Of a DNA stretch of 64,000 nucleotides, positions 35,793 to 44,681 are shown in pieces. The translations under genes and the position numbers were made by a program. Source of the DNA: UBA1206 sp041672465 (GTDB lineage Bacteria; Bacillota; Clostridia; Oscillospirales; CAG-382). The DNA lies in the NCBI GenBank assembly GCA_041672465.1, contig JBAYZO010000006.1, positions 4,664-68,663 on the forward strand. The letters are read 5' to 3'. The notes under the pieces are model-generated. The model did no database searches. It was given only the letters and a program-made list of their open reading frames with translations, and was not told the DNA's origin. Position 1 is the stretch's first letter. The number at the start of each line of letters is the position of its first letter.

Positions 35793-36775
35793 GAAAAATC
35801 GAAAACGGAGCGCAAAACCCCATGGGGTACCGTAAAAATTCAACCGGACAGCCCGAGGGCAACCCCGACACAAGAGTCAGCCTTTGCGGGGTTGAGCTTG
35901 ACAACCCGATTATCCCCGCCAGCGGGACTTTTGGCTACGGAGTTGAGTTCGCCAAGCTCTATGACATTAACATTTTAGGCACGTTTTCCATGAAAAGCGC
36001 TACAAAAGAACCCCGCTTCGGCAACATTACGCCGCGAATAGCCGAATGCGCGTCGGGTATGCTAAACGCGGTGGGACTTCAAAACCCGGGGCTTGAATCC
36101 GTGCTGGCTCATGAGCTGCCGGAGATTAAAAAGGTCTTTAAAAAAAAGATAATGGCAAACGTCAGCGGGTTTTCGGTGGACGAATATGTCACAAACGCCG
36201 CCGCCCTCGGGGACGACCCGCAAATCGGCTGGATAGAGCTTAACATAAGCTGCCCCAATGTAAAGCGCGGGGGGGAGCATTTCGGGAACAGCCCGAGCGA
36301 CGCCTTTACCCTCACCCGGGAGGTTAAGCAAGCGGTTCAAAAACCAATTATCGTAAAGCTTTCCCCGAACACCGGGGATATCGCCGCGATTTCTGCCGCC
36401 TGCGAAGAGGCGGGGGCGGACGGGCTTAGCCTTATAAACACCATAAAAGGCATGAGAATTGATTTAAAAACTCAAAAGCCCGTCCTCGCCAACAAAACCG
36501 GCGGGCTTTCCGGCCCTGCCGTCTTCCCCGTGGCGCTGAGGATGGTCTATGAGGTCTACGAAGCGGTTAAGCTCCCCATTGTCGGTATCGGCGGGGTTTC
36601 AACCGCCGAAGACGTAATTGAAATGATGCTGGCGGGCGCCGCCGCCGTGGGGGTGGGCGCCGCGAATCTTATAAACCCCTACGCCTGCAGGGATATAATC
36701 GAGTCCCTGCCCGGCGTTATGAGGGAATACGGCATAACAAGGCTCACGGATATAATAGGAGGCGCGCATAATTAA
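35786..36775 (+). CDS. pyrD: Dihydroorotate dehydrogenase, class 1B catalytic subunit
   Basis: FMN enzyme of 329 residues oxidising dihydroorotate to orotate, working with PyrK. Motifs are NPIIPASGTFGYG, NAVGLQNPG, the catalytic Cys in LNISCPNVKRGG, VGIGGV and the FMN phosphate loop GAAAVGVGAA. Start ATG 35786 overlaps the pyrK stop by 7 bases with GGGGG upstream. The N-terminal 27 residues before TRVSLCGVEL are longer than usual; GTG 35789 is an alternative start. Confidence 0.95.
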   Translation: MVRKIENGAQNPMGYRKNSTGQPEGNPDTRVSLCGVELDNPIIPASGTFGYGVEFAKLYDINILGTFSMKSATKEPRFGNITPRIAECASGMLNAVGLQNPGLESVLAHELPEIKKVFKKKIMANVSGFSVDEYVTNAAALGDDPQIGWIELNISCPNVKRGGEHFGNSPSDAFTLTREVKQAVQKPIIVKLSPNTGDIAAISAACEEAGADGLSLINTIKGMRIDLKTQKPVLANKTGGLSGPAVFPVALRMVYEVYEAVKLPIVGIGGVSTAEDVIEMMLAGAAAVGVGAANLINPYACRDIIESLPGVMREYGITRLTDIIGGAHN

Positions 36776-37470
36776 TGGGTAAAGACGTGATAATCGCCCT
36801 TGACTTTTCGGCAAAAGCCGAAGTGATTGCTTTTTTAGGGCTGTTCGGCGGAGAAAGACCGTTTGTTAAGGTCGGAATGGAGCTGTTTTACGCCGAAGGG
36901 CCGAAAATTATCGACGAAATTAAAAAAAGAGGCCACAAGGTGTTCCTCGACTTAAAACTGCACGACATTCCAAACACGGTCAAAAAAGCCATGAGGGTGA
37001 TCTCGGAACTTGAAGTCGATATGGTAAATATACACGCTTCGGGTACAAGGGCAATGATGCGGAGCGCCGTGGAGGGGCTTGAGAATCAAAGCGGAAAAAA
37101 ACCGCTGCTTATAGCGGTGACCCTGCTCACGTCGGTGAGCGCCGCGAGCCTGAAAGACGAGCTGTTCACGCATTGTACCCCGGAGGAAATTGTCATGGCT
37201 TACGCGGTTTCGGCAAAACAAGAAGGGCTTGACGGGGTGGTGTGTTCCCCGCTTGAGACAAAAGCCATCCGAAACGCCTGCGGAGAGGGATTTTTGACCG
37301 TCACCCCCGGGATACGGTTTTCCCCCGGGGAAAACGACGACCAGGCGAGGTTCACAACCCCGCTCGCGGCGAAAAATCTCGGCGCCGATTATATTGTCGT
37401 CGGCCGCCCGATAACGTCTTCCGCCGACCCGGTCGCCGCCTATAACGAGTGTAAAAAACAATTCATTTAA
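36775..37470 (+). CDS. pyrF: Orotidine 5'-phosphate decarboxylase
   Basis: Decarboxylates OMP to UMP; 231 residues, type 1. The catalytic Asp-Lys-Asp cluster is in FLDLKLHDIPNT, with the phosphate loop TPGIRF near residue 180 and VVGRPIT at the C-terminus. ATG 36775 shares one base with the pyrD stop (TAATG). Confidence 0.96.
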   Translation: MGKDVIIALDFSAKAEVIAFLGLFGGERPFVKVGMELFYAEGPKIIDEIKKRGHKVFLDLKLHDIPNTVKKAMRVISELEVDMVNIHASGTRAMMRSAVEGLENQSGKKPLLIAVTLLTSVSAASLKDELFTHCTPEEIVMAYAVSAKQEGLDGVVCSPLETKAIRNACGEGFLTVTPGIRFSPGENDDQARFTTPLAAKNLGADYIVVGRPITSSADPVAAYNECKKQFI

Positions 37471-37485
37471 AGGGGAAAAGCAGAT

Positions 37486-38157
37486 ATGCAGAAAAATAAC
37501 AGCGAAAAAGCCACGGGGCGAAAAGAAAAAGCCGCCAAACGGCTGCTTGAGATAAAAGCGGTGTTCTTCAGACCCGACGACCCGTTTATCTGGGCGAGCG
37601 GAATTAAAAGCCCGGTGTACTGCGACAACAGGCTGATATTATCCGAAGCGGCCGTGAGGGGGGAGATTGAGGCGATGCTTGCCGAACTCATAAGCGAAAA
37701 CTTCCCCGATGTCTCTCTTATCATGGGGACGAGCACCGCCGGGATACCCCACGCGGCGCTTGCGGCGGATATATTGGGGCTCCCCATGGGTTATGTCAGG
37801 GCGGGCGCCAAAAGCCACGGCAGAAAGAACCTGATTGAGGGGAAGCTTGAAAAAGGGCAGAAAACCGTTGTGGTGGAAGACCTTATCTCAACGGGTGGGA
37901 GCGCGCTCGACGTAGCGGATATCCTCCGGCTGGAGGGAGCGGACGTGCTGGGGGTGGCGAGCATTTTTACCTACGGCATGGATATCGCGGGCAAGCGCTT
38001 TGCCGACGCGGGGCTTAAGGCCGTGTCACTTACCGATTTTGACGAGGTGACCAAAACGGCGGCGAGGCTCGGGTATATTAAAAGCGAGGACGTCGAAAGG
38101 CTGCTGCGGTTCAGGGACAACCCCCTTGACCAGAGCTGGGCGGAGGGGAGAGCATGA
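37486..38157 (+). CDS. pyrE: Orotate phosphoribosyltransferase
   Basis: Joins orotate and PRPP to form OMP; 223 residues. The PRPP-binding motif is VVVEDLISTGGSALD (about 126-140); the N-terminal FIWASGIKSPVYCDNR loop is typical. AGGGG lies about 9 bases before ATG 37486 and the gene ends in an ATGA overlap with pyrB. Confidence 0.96.
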   Translation: MQKNNSEKATGRKEKAAKRLLEIKAVFFRPDDPFIWASGIKSPVYCDNRLILSEAAVRGEIEAMLAELISENFPDVSLIMGTSTAGIPHAALAADILGLPMGYVRAGAKSHGRKNLIEGKLEKGQKTVVVEDLISTGGSALDVADILRLEGADVLGVASIFTYGMDIAGKRFADAGLKAVSLTDFDEVTKTAARLGYIKSEDVERLLRFRDNPLDQSWAEGRA

Positions 38158-39068
38158 AGAGCCTTACCGATATAAAAGAGCTTTCGGTTGAGGAAATTGA
38201 TTCTTTAATAACCGTCGCGCTTGATATAGCCGAAAACCCCGCAAAATACAGCGGCGTATGTAAGGGTAAAAAAATAGCCACCCTGTTTTATGAACCCTCC
38301 ACCCGGACGCGGTTTAGCTTTGAGGCGGCGATGATAGAGCTCGGCGGGAGCGTTATCGGTTTTTCCACTTCGGGCGGGAGCTCGGCGGCAAAGGGCGAAA
38401 GCGTCGCCGACACGGTTAAAACGGTGTCTTTTTTCGCCGATATCATAGCTGTCCGCCACCCGAAAGAGGGCGCGGCGCTTGTGGCGGCGAAAAACGCCTT
38501 TGTTCCGGTGATAAACGCGGGCGACGGCGGGCATAACCACCCCACCCAGACCCTTGCCGATCTCCTCACCATCAAGCGCGAAAAAGGGGGTTTTGACGGG
38601 CTTAACGTTGGGTTTTGCGGGGATTTAAAGTTCGGCAGAACAGTTCACTCCCTCCTTTCGGCGCTGTCAAGATATGATATGGCATCGTTCACGCTTATTT
38701 CGCCCGAAGAGCTGTGTATCCCCGAATACCTAAAGAGCGAAGTGCTGCTGACGGGAAAAATTCCGTTTTTTGAAGTGAGGGATCTCGGCAAAGCTCTCCC
38801 GGAGCTTGATATTCTTTACATGACAAGAGTGCAAAGAGAACGGTTTTTTAACGAGGCGGACTATCTGCGGCTAAAAGATACCTATGTGCTGACCCCGCAA
38901 AAGCTTGAGTCCGGGAAGAGTGACCTTTGCGTCATGCACCCGCTGCCGAGGGTTAACGAAATTTCCGTGGCGGTCGACAGCGATATCCGCGCCTGCTATT
39001 TTAAGCAAGTGGAAAACGGCAAATTTATGCGAATGGCGCTTATTTTGAAATTACTGGGGGTAAACTAA
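38154..39068 (+). CDS. pyrB: Aspartate carbamoyltransferase catalytic subunit
   Basis: Forms N-carbamoyl-aspartate from carbamoyl phosphate and aspartate; 304 residues. Carbamoyl-phosphate loop PSTRTRFSFE, HPTQTLADL, and the aspartate-binding TRVQRERF and HPLPRVNE motifs are all present. It is followed four bases later by its regulatory subunit, so the holoenzyme is probably the allosteric PyrB-PyrI type. Confidence 0.96.
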   Translation: MKSLTDIKELSVEEIDSLITVALDIAENPAKYSGVCKGKKIATLFYEPSTRTRFSFEAAMIELGGSVIGFSTSGGSSAAKGESVADTVKTVSFFADIIAVRHPKEGAALVAAKNAFVPVINAGDGGHNHPTQTLADLLTIKREKGGFDGLNVGFCGDLKFGRTVHSLLSALSRYDMASFTLISPEELCIPEYLKSEVLLTGKIPFFEVRDLGKALPELDILYMTRVQRERFFNEADYLRLKDTYVLTPQKLESGKSDLCVMHPLPRVNEISVAVDSDIRACYFKQVENGKFMRMALILKLLGVN

Positions 39069-39072
39069 ACAT

Positions 39073-39489
39073 ATGGTAATAGGACAAATAAAAGACGGCA
39101 TAGTGCTTGACCACATTACCGCCGGGCGGGGAATGGAGATATATGACGCGCTGGGGCTGGGGAGTCTTGACTGTATGGTCGCCATGATAACCAAAGCCCA
39201 AAGCACCAAAATGGGGCGAAAAGATATTATAAAAGTGGGAAAAGTCATAGCGTTTGACTTTGACGTTTTGGGGTATATCGACCCGGGGATAACCGTGAAT
39301 ATCATCCGCGACGGCAAGCTGTTCAAGCGCGACAAGTTAAGGCTCCCGGATTCCCTTGTAAACGTGCTGAAATGCAAAAACCCCCGCTGTATAACCTCAA
39401 TCGAGCAGGAGCTTGACAATGTGTTCAGGCTGGCCGACACAAAAAGCCGCGTCTACCGCTGTGTTTACTGCGATACCGACGCGAAATAA
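39073..39489 (+). CDS. pyrI: Aspartate carbamoyltransferase regulatory subunit
   Basis: Allosteric nucleotide-binding subunit of 138 residues. N-terminal allosteric domain (VLDHITAGRGMEIYDAL) and C-terminal zinc domain with four Cys (CKNPRC and CVYC) joining to PyrB. Start ATG 39073. Its presence implies feedback control of the pathway by nucleotides. The operon appears to end here, followed by a long inverted repeat. Confidence 0.94.
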   Translation: MVIGQIKDGIVLDHITAGRGMEIYDALGLGSLDCMVAMITKAQSTKMGRKDIIKVGKVIAFDFDVLGYIDPGITVNIIRDGKLFKRDKLRLPDSLVNVLKCKNPRCITSIEQELDNVFRLADTKSRVYRCVYCDTDAK

Positions 39490-39519
39490 AGCTTATGTCA
39501 ACATATCAATGTCTTCCGG

Positions 39520-39553
39520 GGCGGCGGGTTAATGATTGACTTTTCCCGCCGCC
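39520..39553. repeat. Inverted repeat spanning the DUF2961-gene promoter
   Basis: GGCGGCGGG (39520-39528) and CCCGCCGCC (39545-39553), perfect 9-bp arms around a 16-base loop that contains the -35 box of the next promoter. No T run follows, so it is either a pyr operon 3' structure or an operator. Confidence 0.6.
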
Positions 39554-39563
39554 GCGTTATAAT
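39536..39563 (+). promoter_or_regulatory. Sigma-A promoter of the GH172/DUF2961 gene
   Basis: TTGACT (39536-39541), 16-base spacer, perfect TATAAT (39558-39563), about 38 bases before the start codon. Confidence 0.75.
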
Positions 39564-39600
39564 GGTTTTAAGCAAAAGTATAAAAGGCGGGATAAAATAA

Positions 39601-40701
39601 ATGGAAAAAGATAATGAAAAGACAAAATTTTACAATGGACTTGGGTTTGGACTTCATTCGCTGACGCTCCTCTCGGGCGCGAAGTCGCGCTCTCTCTCCG
39701 CCGAAAACAAAACGGGCGAAAAGGGTCGCGGCGGAGCGGCCGAAGACGGCACGGGAAGGCTTGCCGCGCGGGACTTGGGGCAGGGCTGGAAGGTTTCGCC
39801 CTCAATACTGTTAAAGGCGGGCGAAACGGCCGAAATCGCCGATATCGCGGGCGAGGGGGTTATTAAACATATCTGGATGACAGACTCGTCGGGGGACAAG
39901 CGCCCGATAATTCTTAGAATTTATTTTGACGGCTACAAAAAAGCCGCCGTAGAGACCCCTCACTGCGACTTTTTCTGCGCCGCCGACTACGGCGAATACA
40001 AGCAGATTTCCTCGCTTGCCGTCTGCGTTAACCCGCGGCGCGGCTTTAACTCTTACTTTGAAATGCCGTTTTTCAAAAACTTTAAGATAACGCTTGAAAA
40101 CATAACCAAAAACGATATAACCGTGTATTATCAAATCGATTACCTGTTGACCGAGCTCCCGGCAAACGCCGGTTATTTTCACGCCCAGTTCAGGCGCGTC
40201 AACCCATTGCCGTATAAAACGCCGTACACAATACTCGACAACATAAAAGGGCGCGGGCAGTATGTCGGCACATATCTTTTTTGGGGATCTAACAGCTCGG
40301 GCTGGTGGGGGGAGGGTGAAATAAAGTTCTACCTCGACGGCGACTTCAAATACCCCACAATCTGCGGCACGGGAACCGAGGACTACTTTTGCGGCGCCTA
40401 TAATTTTGACGTCAACGGCCGCTACACCGACTTTTCAGGCCCTTACTGCGGCTTTTTCAAAACAAAAACAGACGACGCCTACCGCTCCCAGTCAAGGTTT
40501 TCAATGTACCGATTTCATATAGCCGATCCGATTTATTTTGAGGAGGACATAAAAGTCACCATTCAGGCGCTGGGCTGGCGGGAGGGCGGGAGATATCTTC
40601 CGCTTATGGATGACATTTCCTCCGTGGCGTACTGGTACAGCGATAACCTTGACGACGACTACCCCCCTCTCCCGGACAGAGACGGGCTGGAAATTATATA
40701 A
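39601..40701 (+). CDS. DUF2961 / GH172-family protein
   Basis: A 366-residue protein of the DUF2961 family, now glycoside hydrolase family 172, whose characterised members act on fructofuranosyl or arabinofuranosyl linkages. The family core motif GTGTEDYFCGAYNF lies near residues 258-271, with a likely catalytic Glu there, and SGWWGEGEIKFYLDGD precedes it. No signal peptide, so probably cytoplasmic. AGGCGGGA precedes ATG 39601. An Ala/Gly/Arg-rich stretch at about residues 28-60 is unlike the rest. It stands alone with its own promoter. Substrate not assigned. Confidence 0.85.
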   Translation: MEKDNEKTKFYNGLGFGLHSLTLLSGAKSRSLSAENKTGEKGRGGAAEDGTGRLAARDLGQGWKVSPSILLKAGETAEIADIAGEGVIKHIWMTDSSGDKRPIILRIYFDGYKKAAVETPHCDFFCAADYGEYKQISSLAVCVNPRRGFNSYFEMPFFKNFKITLENITKNDITVYYQIDYLLTELPANAGYFHAQFRRVNPLPYKTPYTILDNIKGRGQYVGTYLFWGSNSSGWWGEGEIKFYLDGDFKYPTICGTGTEDYFCGAYNFDVNGRYTDFSGPYCGFFKTKTDDAYRSQSRFSMYRFHIADPIYFEEDIKVTIQALGWREGGRYLPLMDDISSVAYWYSDNLDDDYPPLPDRDGLEII

Positions 40702-40719
40702 GACTTTTGAGACAGAAAA

Positions 40720-41241
40720 TCACTCCACAAAAACCGCCGAATACCAGTTTTGGGTTTCGTTTTCGGGGTCTTTCAGGGTGTAAAGCGAAAGGCCGAACTT
40801 TGAAGCCGTTTTAAAAACGTCAATGCCAACCGAGTGAAAAGCGGGGCGCGCCTGACTTACAAAACGGCAGGGCTTGCCGTCGGCGGCGGCGCATTTTTCG
40901 CACTTCGCGCAATCGGAAAGCGAAAAGGCAAAGTAATACCCGTCGCGAAACGCCATTCCCTCTATGGCAAAGGAAATCTTCTGCGACAGCGTTTTGTCAT
41001 GAGTGTGGATAATAATCCCCCATTTATAACGGGAAAACATTTCTTTGTATTCCGCCATTGACGGCGAGCCGGGCTTTGACGGGCAGGTGTGGTTGTTCCC
41101 GAAATCTGGGCAGCCGTACAGGCATTTAAGGTAAGTTCGGCTGTCAAAGCAAATATCCGAAATATCAAACCTCACGGCGTCAGAAGCGCCGTTTTCAAGC
41201 GCGTATTTTATGTATTTTTCCGGGTAAGATTTGTTTTCCAT
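40720..41241 (-). CDS. DUF2284 family putative metal-binding protein
   Basis: A 173-residue cytoplasmic protein of the DUF2284 family. Eight or more Cys in conserved groups: CLYGCPDFGNNHTCP, then CAKCEKC and KPCRF, which look like ligands for an iron-sulfur cluster or other metal. Function not known; such proteins occur singly in anaerobes. ATG 41241. It is divergent from the P-type ATPase gene, with about 160 bases between them. Confidence 0.8.
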   Translation of the reverse strand: MENKSYPEKYIKYALENGASDAVRFDISDICFDSRTYLKCLYGCPDFGNNHTCPSKPGSPSMAEYKEMFSRYKWGIIIHTHDKTLSQKISFAIEGMAFRDGYYFAFSLSDCAKCEKCAAADGKPCRFVSQARPAFHSVGIDVFKTASKFGLSLYTLKDPENETQNWYSAVFVE

Positions 41242-41325
41242 TTAATATACACCTGCTTTGCGTTTTTAAAGTTTTTGTTTTTTGAGTATATCACAGCGCC
41301 GATACGCTGTCAAGGCGGCGGGGTG

Positions 41326-41354
41326 TTGTGTTTTTGGGTTCCCCGTGTTATAAT
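41326..41354 (+). promoter_or_regulatory. Sigma-A promoter of the P-type ATPase/YihY operon
   Basis: TTGTGT (41326-41331), 17-base spacer, perfect TATAAT (41349-41354), about 45 bases before the start codon. Confidence 0.6.
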
Positions 41355-41400
41355 CTACCTCGCTCCCTTTTCCCCGTAAAACTTGCTTGGAGGATAACAT

Positions 41401-43845
41401 TTGCAGCATTTGGATAATTTAAAAACCGCCCATATCAGGCAAAAGGTCGATTTCGCAAACGCCAAAAGGCTATACCCCGAACACACCATCGGACTTTCAA
41501 ACGCCGAGGTTGAGGAACGGGTAAACGACGGATACGTTAACTTTGACTCGGCTTACAAGTCAAAGAGCGCGTCCCGGATAATAGCGGGGCATTTGCTGAC
41601 GCTCTTTAATTTGGTTAACATTATTATCTTCGCCGCCCTTCTTTGGGTGGGGTCTTTTAAAAACCTTTCGTTTATGGCTGTTATCGCCGCCAATATTTGT
41701 ATCGGGGTTATTCAAGAGATAAGGGCGAAAAAGGCGGTGGACAGGCTTTCTTTTTTATCCTTGCGGGACGCTCTTGTAATAAGAGAGGGAAAAGAGGTAA
41801 AAATCCCCGTCGGGGAGATAGTCCTCGACGATGTGCTCGAATATAAAGCCGGCGACCAGATAATGGTCGACTGCGAGGTGCTTGACGGGGAGTGCGAGTC
41901 AAACGAGGCTTTTGTGACGGGGGAGAGCGACACGGTTTTCAAAGAGAAAGGCGAAACACTCCTCGCCGGTTCGTTTATCGCCAGCGGCGCCTGCAGGGCA
42001 AGAGCGGATAAAATCGCGGGGAACAGCTATATTTCAACTATCTCAAAGTCGGCGAAAACCATTAAAGCCGCCAAAAGCGTGCTGATGACCTCAATGAAAA
42101 GGGTTATCACCGTTTTATCGCTTGTTATCTTCCCGCTCGGGGCTTTTTTGTTTTTGGATCAGCTTAAAATTCACGGCTCCGAAAGAGAGGCCGTCATAAA
42201 CACCTCCGCCGCCCTTATCGGGATGATTCCGCAAGGGCTTATGCTGCTGACTTCAACCGCGCTTGCGATTTCGGTGTTAAGGCTTTCAAGGCGGAAAGTG
42301 CTGGTCAAAGATCTTTACAGCGTGGAAATGCTCGCCAGAGTGGACACCATCTGCCTTGATAAAACCGGCACGCTGACCGAAGGGATGCTGACGGTTGACA
42401 GGGTGGTTGAAATTGACTCCTCGGGTTACCACAAAACCCTTCTCCCGGCTTTAACATTGGCTCTGGGCGGCGACAACGCCACGATGACGGCGATTTCAAA
42501 GGCTTTTCCGGGGAGAGAGACAAAAGCCGTCGTTAAAAAAATACCATTCTCTTCAAAGACAAAGTGGTCGGGCATTATTTTTGACGACTTAACCGGCGCT
42601 TTTATAGGCGCGCCGGAATATTTGGCGGCGGGAGACGAAAAAATAATTCAAATGGCAAGGGAACTCTCAAAAGACCACAGGGTGCTCTTGCTTTCGGCCT
42701 CAAAAGGCGGCGCCGAAAATGGGAGTCTCCCCGAAAAGCTCACCCCGGCGGCTTTTGTGCTTCTTTCCGACAAAATAAGGGAGGGGGCGCCGCTCCTTGT
42801 AAAATACCTCGCGGCGCAGGGGGTTGATATCAAAATCATATCCGGAGACAACCCGATAACCGTGTCTTCTCTTTCGGTTCAGGTGGGGATAGCCGGGGCG
42901 GAAAAATATCTTGACTGCTCGGGCTTGAAAAACGACAGGGAGCTAAGAAAATCAGTGGGTAAATACACGGTTTTCGGCCGCGTCACGCCTTTTCAGAAAA
43001 AAATAATAATTCAATCGCTTAAAAAGAAAAAACATACCGTCGCCATGACAGGCGACGGGGTTAACGACGTGCTCGCCCTAAAAGAGGCCGACTGCTCCAT
43101 TGCCATGGGGAGCGGCACCGACGCGGCGCGGAACGTGGCGAAGCTTGTGCTCTTAAAGCCAAGCTTTGACTCGCTCCCCGCCGTTATCGCGGAGGGGAGA
43201 AGGGCGGTCAACAATATCCAGCGCTCGGCGTCGTTTTTCCTTGTCAAAACCGTGTATGCCACGCTGATGGCGTTCTTGTTTCTTCTCCTCCACAAACCCT
43301 ACCCCTTTCAGCCCATACAGCAGTCGTTTATCGCTTTCGCCTGTATCGGGCTCCCGTCTTTCGTGCTGGCTTTCGAGCCCAACAAAGACCGTATAAAGGG
43401 GAGCTTTTTTGGGAATGTTATGCTAAGGGCGCTGCCGGGCGGAATAGCCATTTCGGGGGCGATGACGCTGATAGCCTGCCTTAACGGCATCGCGGGGAGC
43501 ATTGCCAAGGTTAGGTTTATATCTTTTTTGGCGGTGAGCGTAGACCCGGCGCATATACCGACAATTTCGCTTATCACCACAAGCTTTTTGTCTTTTTTAG
43601 TCCTCGCCGCCATTTGTTATCCCCCGAACGCGCTGGGGAAAACCCTTATGGTCACCGTCGGCGCGCTTTCGGTGGGCGGTCTTACGGTTTTGAGGGGCTA
43701 TCTTGAGCTCTCCCCGCTTTCGCTGAAATCGTCGCTTATGACTTTATTTATCTGCGCCTTATCGGGGGGAGTAATGTTTCTTCTCACAAAGCTTTCGCGG
43801 CGGCTTACTCGGGAAACAAACAAAAAAGAGGTTGCCGCGCAATGA
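41401..43845 (+). CDS. Cation-transporting P-type ATPase
   Basis: An 814-residue membrane pump. Actuator motif TGES (about 173), phosphorylation motif DKTGTLTEG (Asp near 320), hinge TGDGVNDVLALKEAD, about ten membrane helices. The helix-4 motif is GMIPQGL rather than PEGL/CPC, which argues against heavy-metal pumps and fits the Exp7-like group of Firmicutes, for which calcium or magnesium have been considered; the ion is not decided here. TTG 41401 is the start, with GGAGG 8 bases upstream. It overlaps the yihY-like gene as ATGA. Confidence 0.88.
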   Translation: MQHLDNLKTAHIRQKVDFANAKRLYPEHTIGLSNAEVEERVNDGYVNFDSAYKSKSASRIIAGHLLTLFNLVNIIIFAALLWVGSFKNLSFMAVIAANICIGVIQEIRAKKAVDRLSFLSLRDALVIREGKEVKIPVGEIVLDDVLEYKAGDQIMVDCEVLDGECESNEAFVTGESDTVFKEKGETLLAGSFIASGACRARADKIAGNSYISTISKSAKTIKAAKSVLMTSMKRVITVLSLVIFPLGAFLFLDQLKIHGSEREAVINTSAALIGMIPQGLMLLTSTALAISVLRLSRRKVLVKDLYSVEMLARVDTICLDKTGTLTEGMLTVDRVVEIDSSGYHKTLLPALTLALGGDNATMTAISKAFPGRETKAVVKKIPFSSKTKWSGIIFDDLTGAFIGAPEYLAAGDEKIIQMARELSKDHRVLLLSASKGGAENGSLPEKLTPAAFVLLSDKIREGAPLLVKYLAAQGVDIKIISGDNPITVSSLSVQVGIAGAEKYLDCSGLKNDRELRKSVGKYTVFGRVTPFQKKIIIQSLKKKKHTVAMTGDGVNDVLALKEADCSIAMGSGTDAARNVAKLVLLKPSFDSLPAVIAEGRRAVNNIQRSASFFLVKTVYATLMAFLFLLLHKPYPFQPIQQSFIAFACIGLPSFVLAFEPNKDRIKGSFFGNVMLRALPGGIAISGAMTLIACLNGIAGSIAKVRFISFLAVSVDPAHIPTISLITTSFLSFLVLAAICYPPNALGKTLMVTVGALSVGGLTVLRGYLELSPLSLKSSLMTLFICALSGGVMFLLTKLSRRLTRETNKKEVAAQ

Positions 43846-44681
43846 AAAAAAACCTTCTGAAAGTTTATAACCTTTACAGAAGATTTTCCGCCGCCTATTC
43901 ATCGCGAAGCTTGGGGGCGTATTCCTCGCAGGCGGCGTTTTTTTTGTTTATTTCGTTTTTTCCCTTTTGCGCTCTCCTCTTCGGCACAATAAAGGCGCTA
44001 CCGTTCAGGGGCGCCGACGCCGGCGCGAAAATAGCGCTCGCCCTGCCGGGAATTATGGGAAACGTTATAACCGAAGCGTACGCGTCGGCGGGGAAATACC
44101 CCGCGGCGGCCGTTATCCCCATAACGGCGATTCTCACGCTCTGGGCTTCCTCAAAAGGCGTGTTCGCGGTGGCCTGCGGGGTTGAGTCAGCTTATGGGGG
44201 AAAAGCCCCCGGGGGGCTTAAAAAACGCGCCCTCTCGATACTCCACACGCTGTTTCTTATCGCGTCGCTTATTTTATCCCTCTTCCTCCTTGTGTTCGGA
44301 AACTTTGTTTTTGGCTTTTTAACCGAGCTGTTTCCCGCGCTGACAAAGCTCGCCATTGCGCTAAAAGCGCTGAGAGCGGCGCTGACGTTCGCGACAATAA
44401 GCGTGTTTTTTATTTTGGTGTATATGTTTTTCCCCGCGCGAAAGCAAAGACTTAGGGACACCCTGCCGGGGGCGGCGCTGTCGGGGTTAAGCTGGATAGC
44501 CATTTCATACGGCTATTCTTTATATATTGACTATTATATGGCAAAGGGAAGCACGCTTTACGGCAGCCTTACCGCGGCGGTGCTGCTGCTTTTCTGGCTT
44601 GACATGTGTATGTCGGTAACGCTGGCGGGGGGGCTTTTAAACTCGTATTTATTACGGAATCGCGCCAAACGGCTGCTTTAG
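43842..44681 (+). CDS. YihY/BrkB family membrane protein
   Basis: A 279-residue integral membrane protein of the YihY (formerly ribonuclease BN) family, with about six hydrophobic helices and the family motif around YGSLTAAVLLLFWLDM near the C-terminus. Function unknown; a transport role is suspected. ATG 43842 overlaps the ATPase stop. Its last 30 bases overlap the 3' end of the convergent parB-like gene. Confidence 0.85.
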   Translation: MKKNLLKVYNLYRRFSAAYSSRSLGAYSSQAAFFLFISFFPFCALLFGTIKALPFRGADAGAKIALALPGIMGNVITEAYASAGKYPAAAVIPITAILTLWASSKGVFAVACGVESAYGGKAPGGLKKRALSILHTLFLIASLILSLFLLVFGNFVFGFLTELFPALTKLAIALKALRAALTFATISVFFILVYMFFPARKQRLRDTLPGAALSGLSWIAISYGYSLYIDYYMAKGSTLYGSLTAAVLLLFWLDMCMSVTLAGGLLNSYLLRNRAKRLL

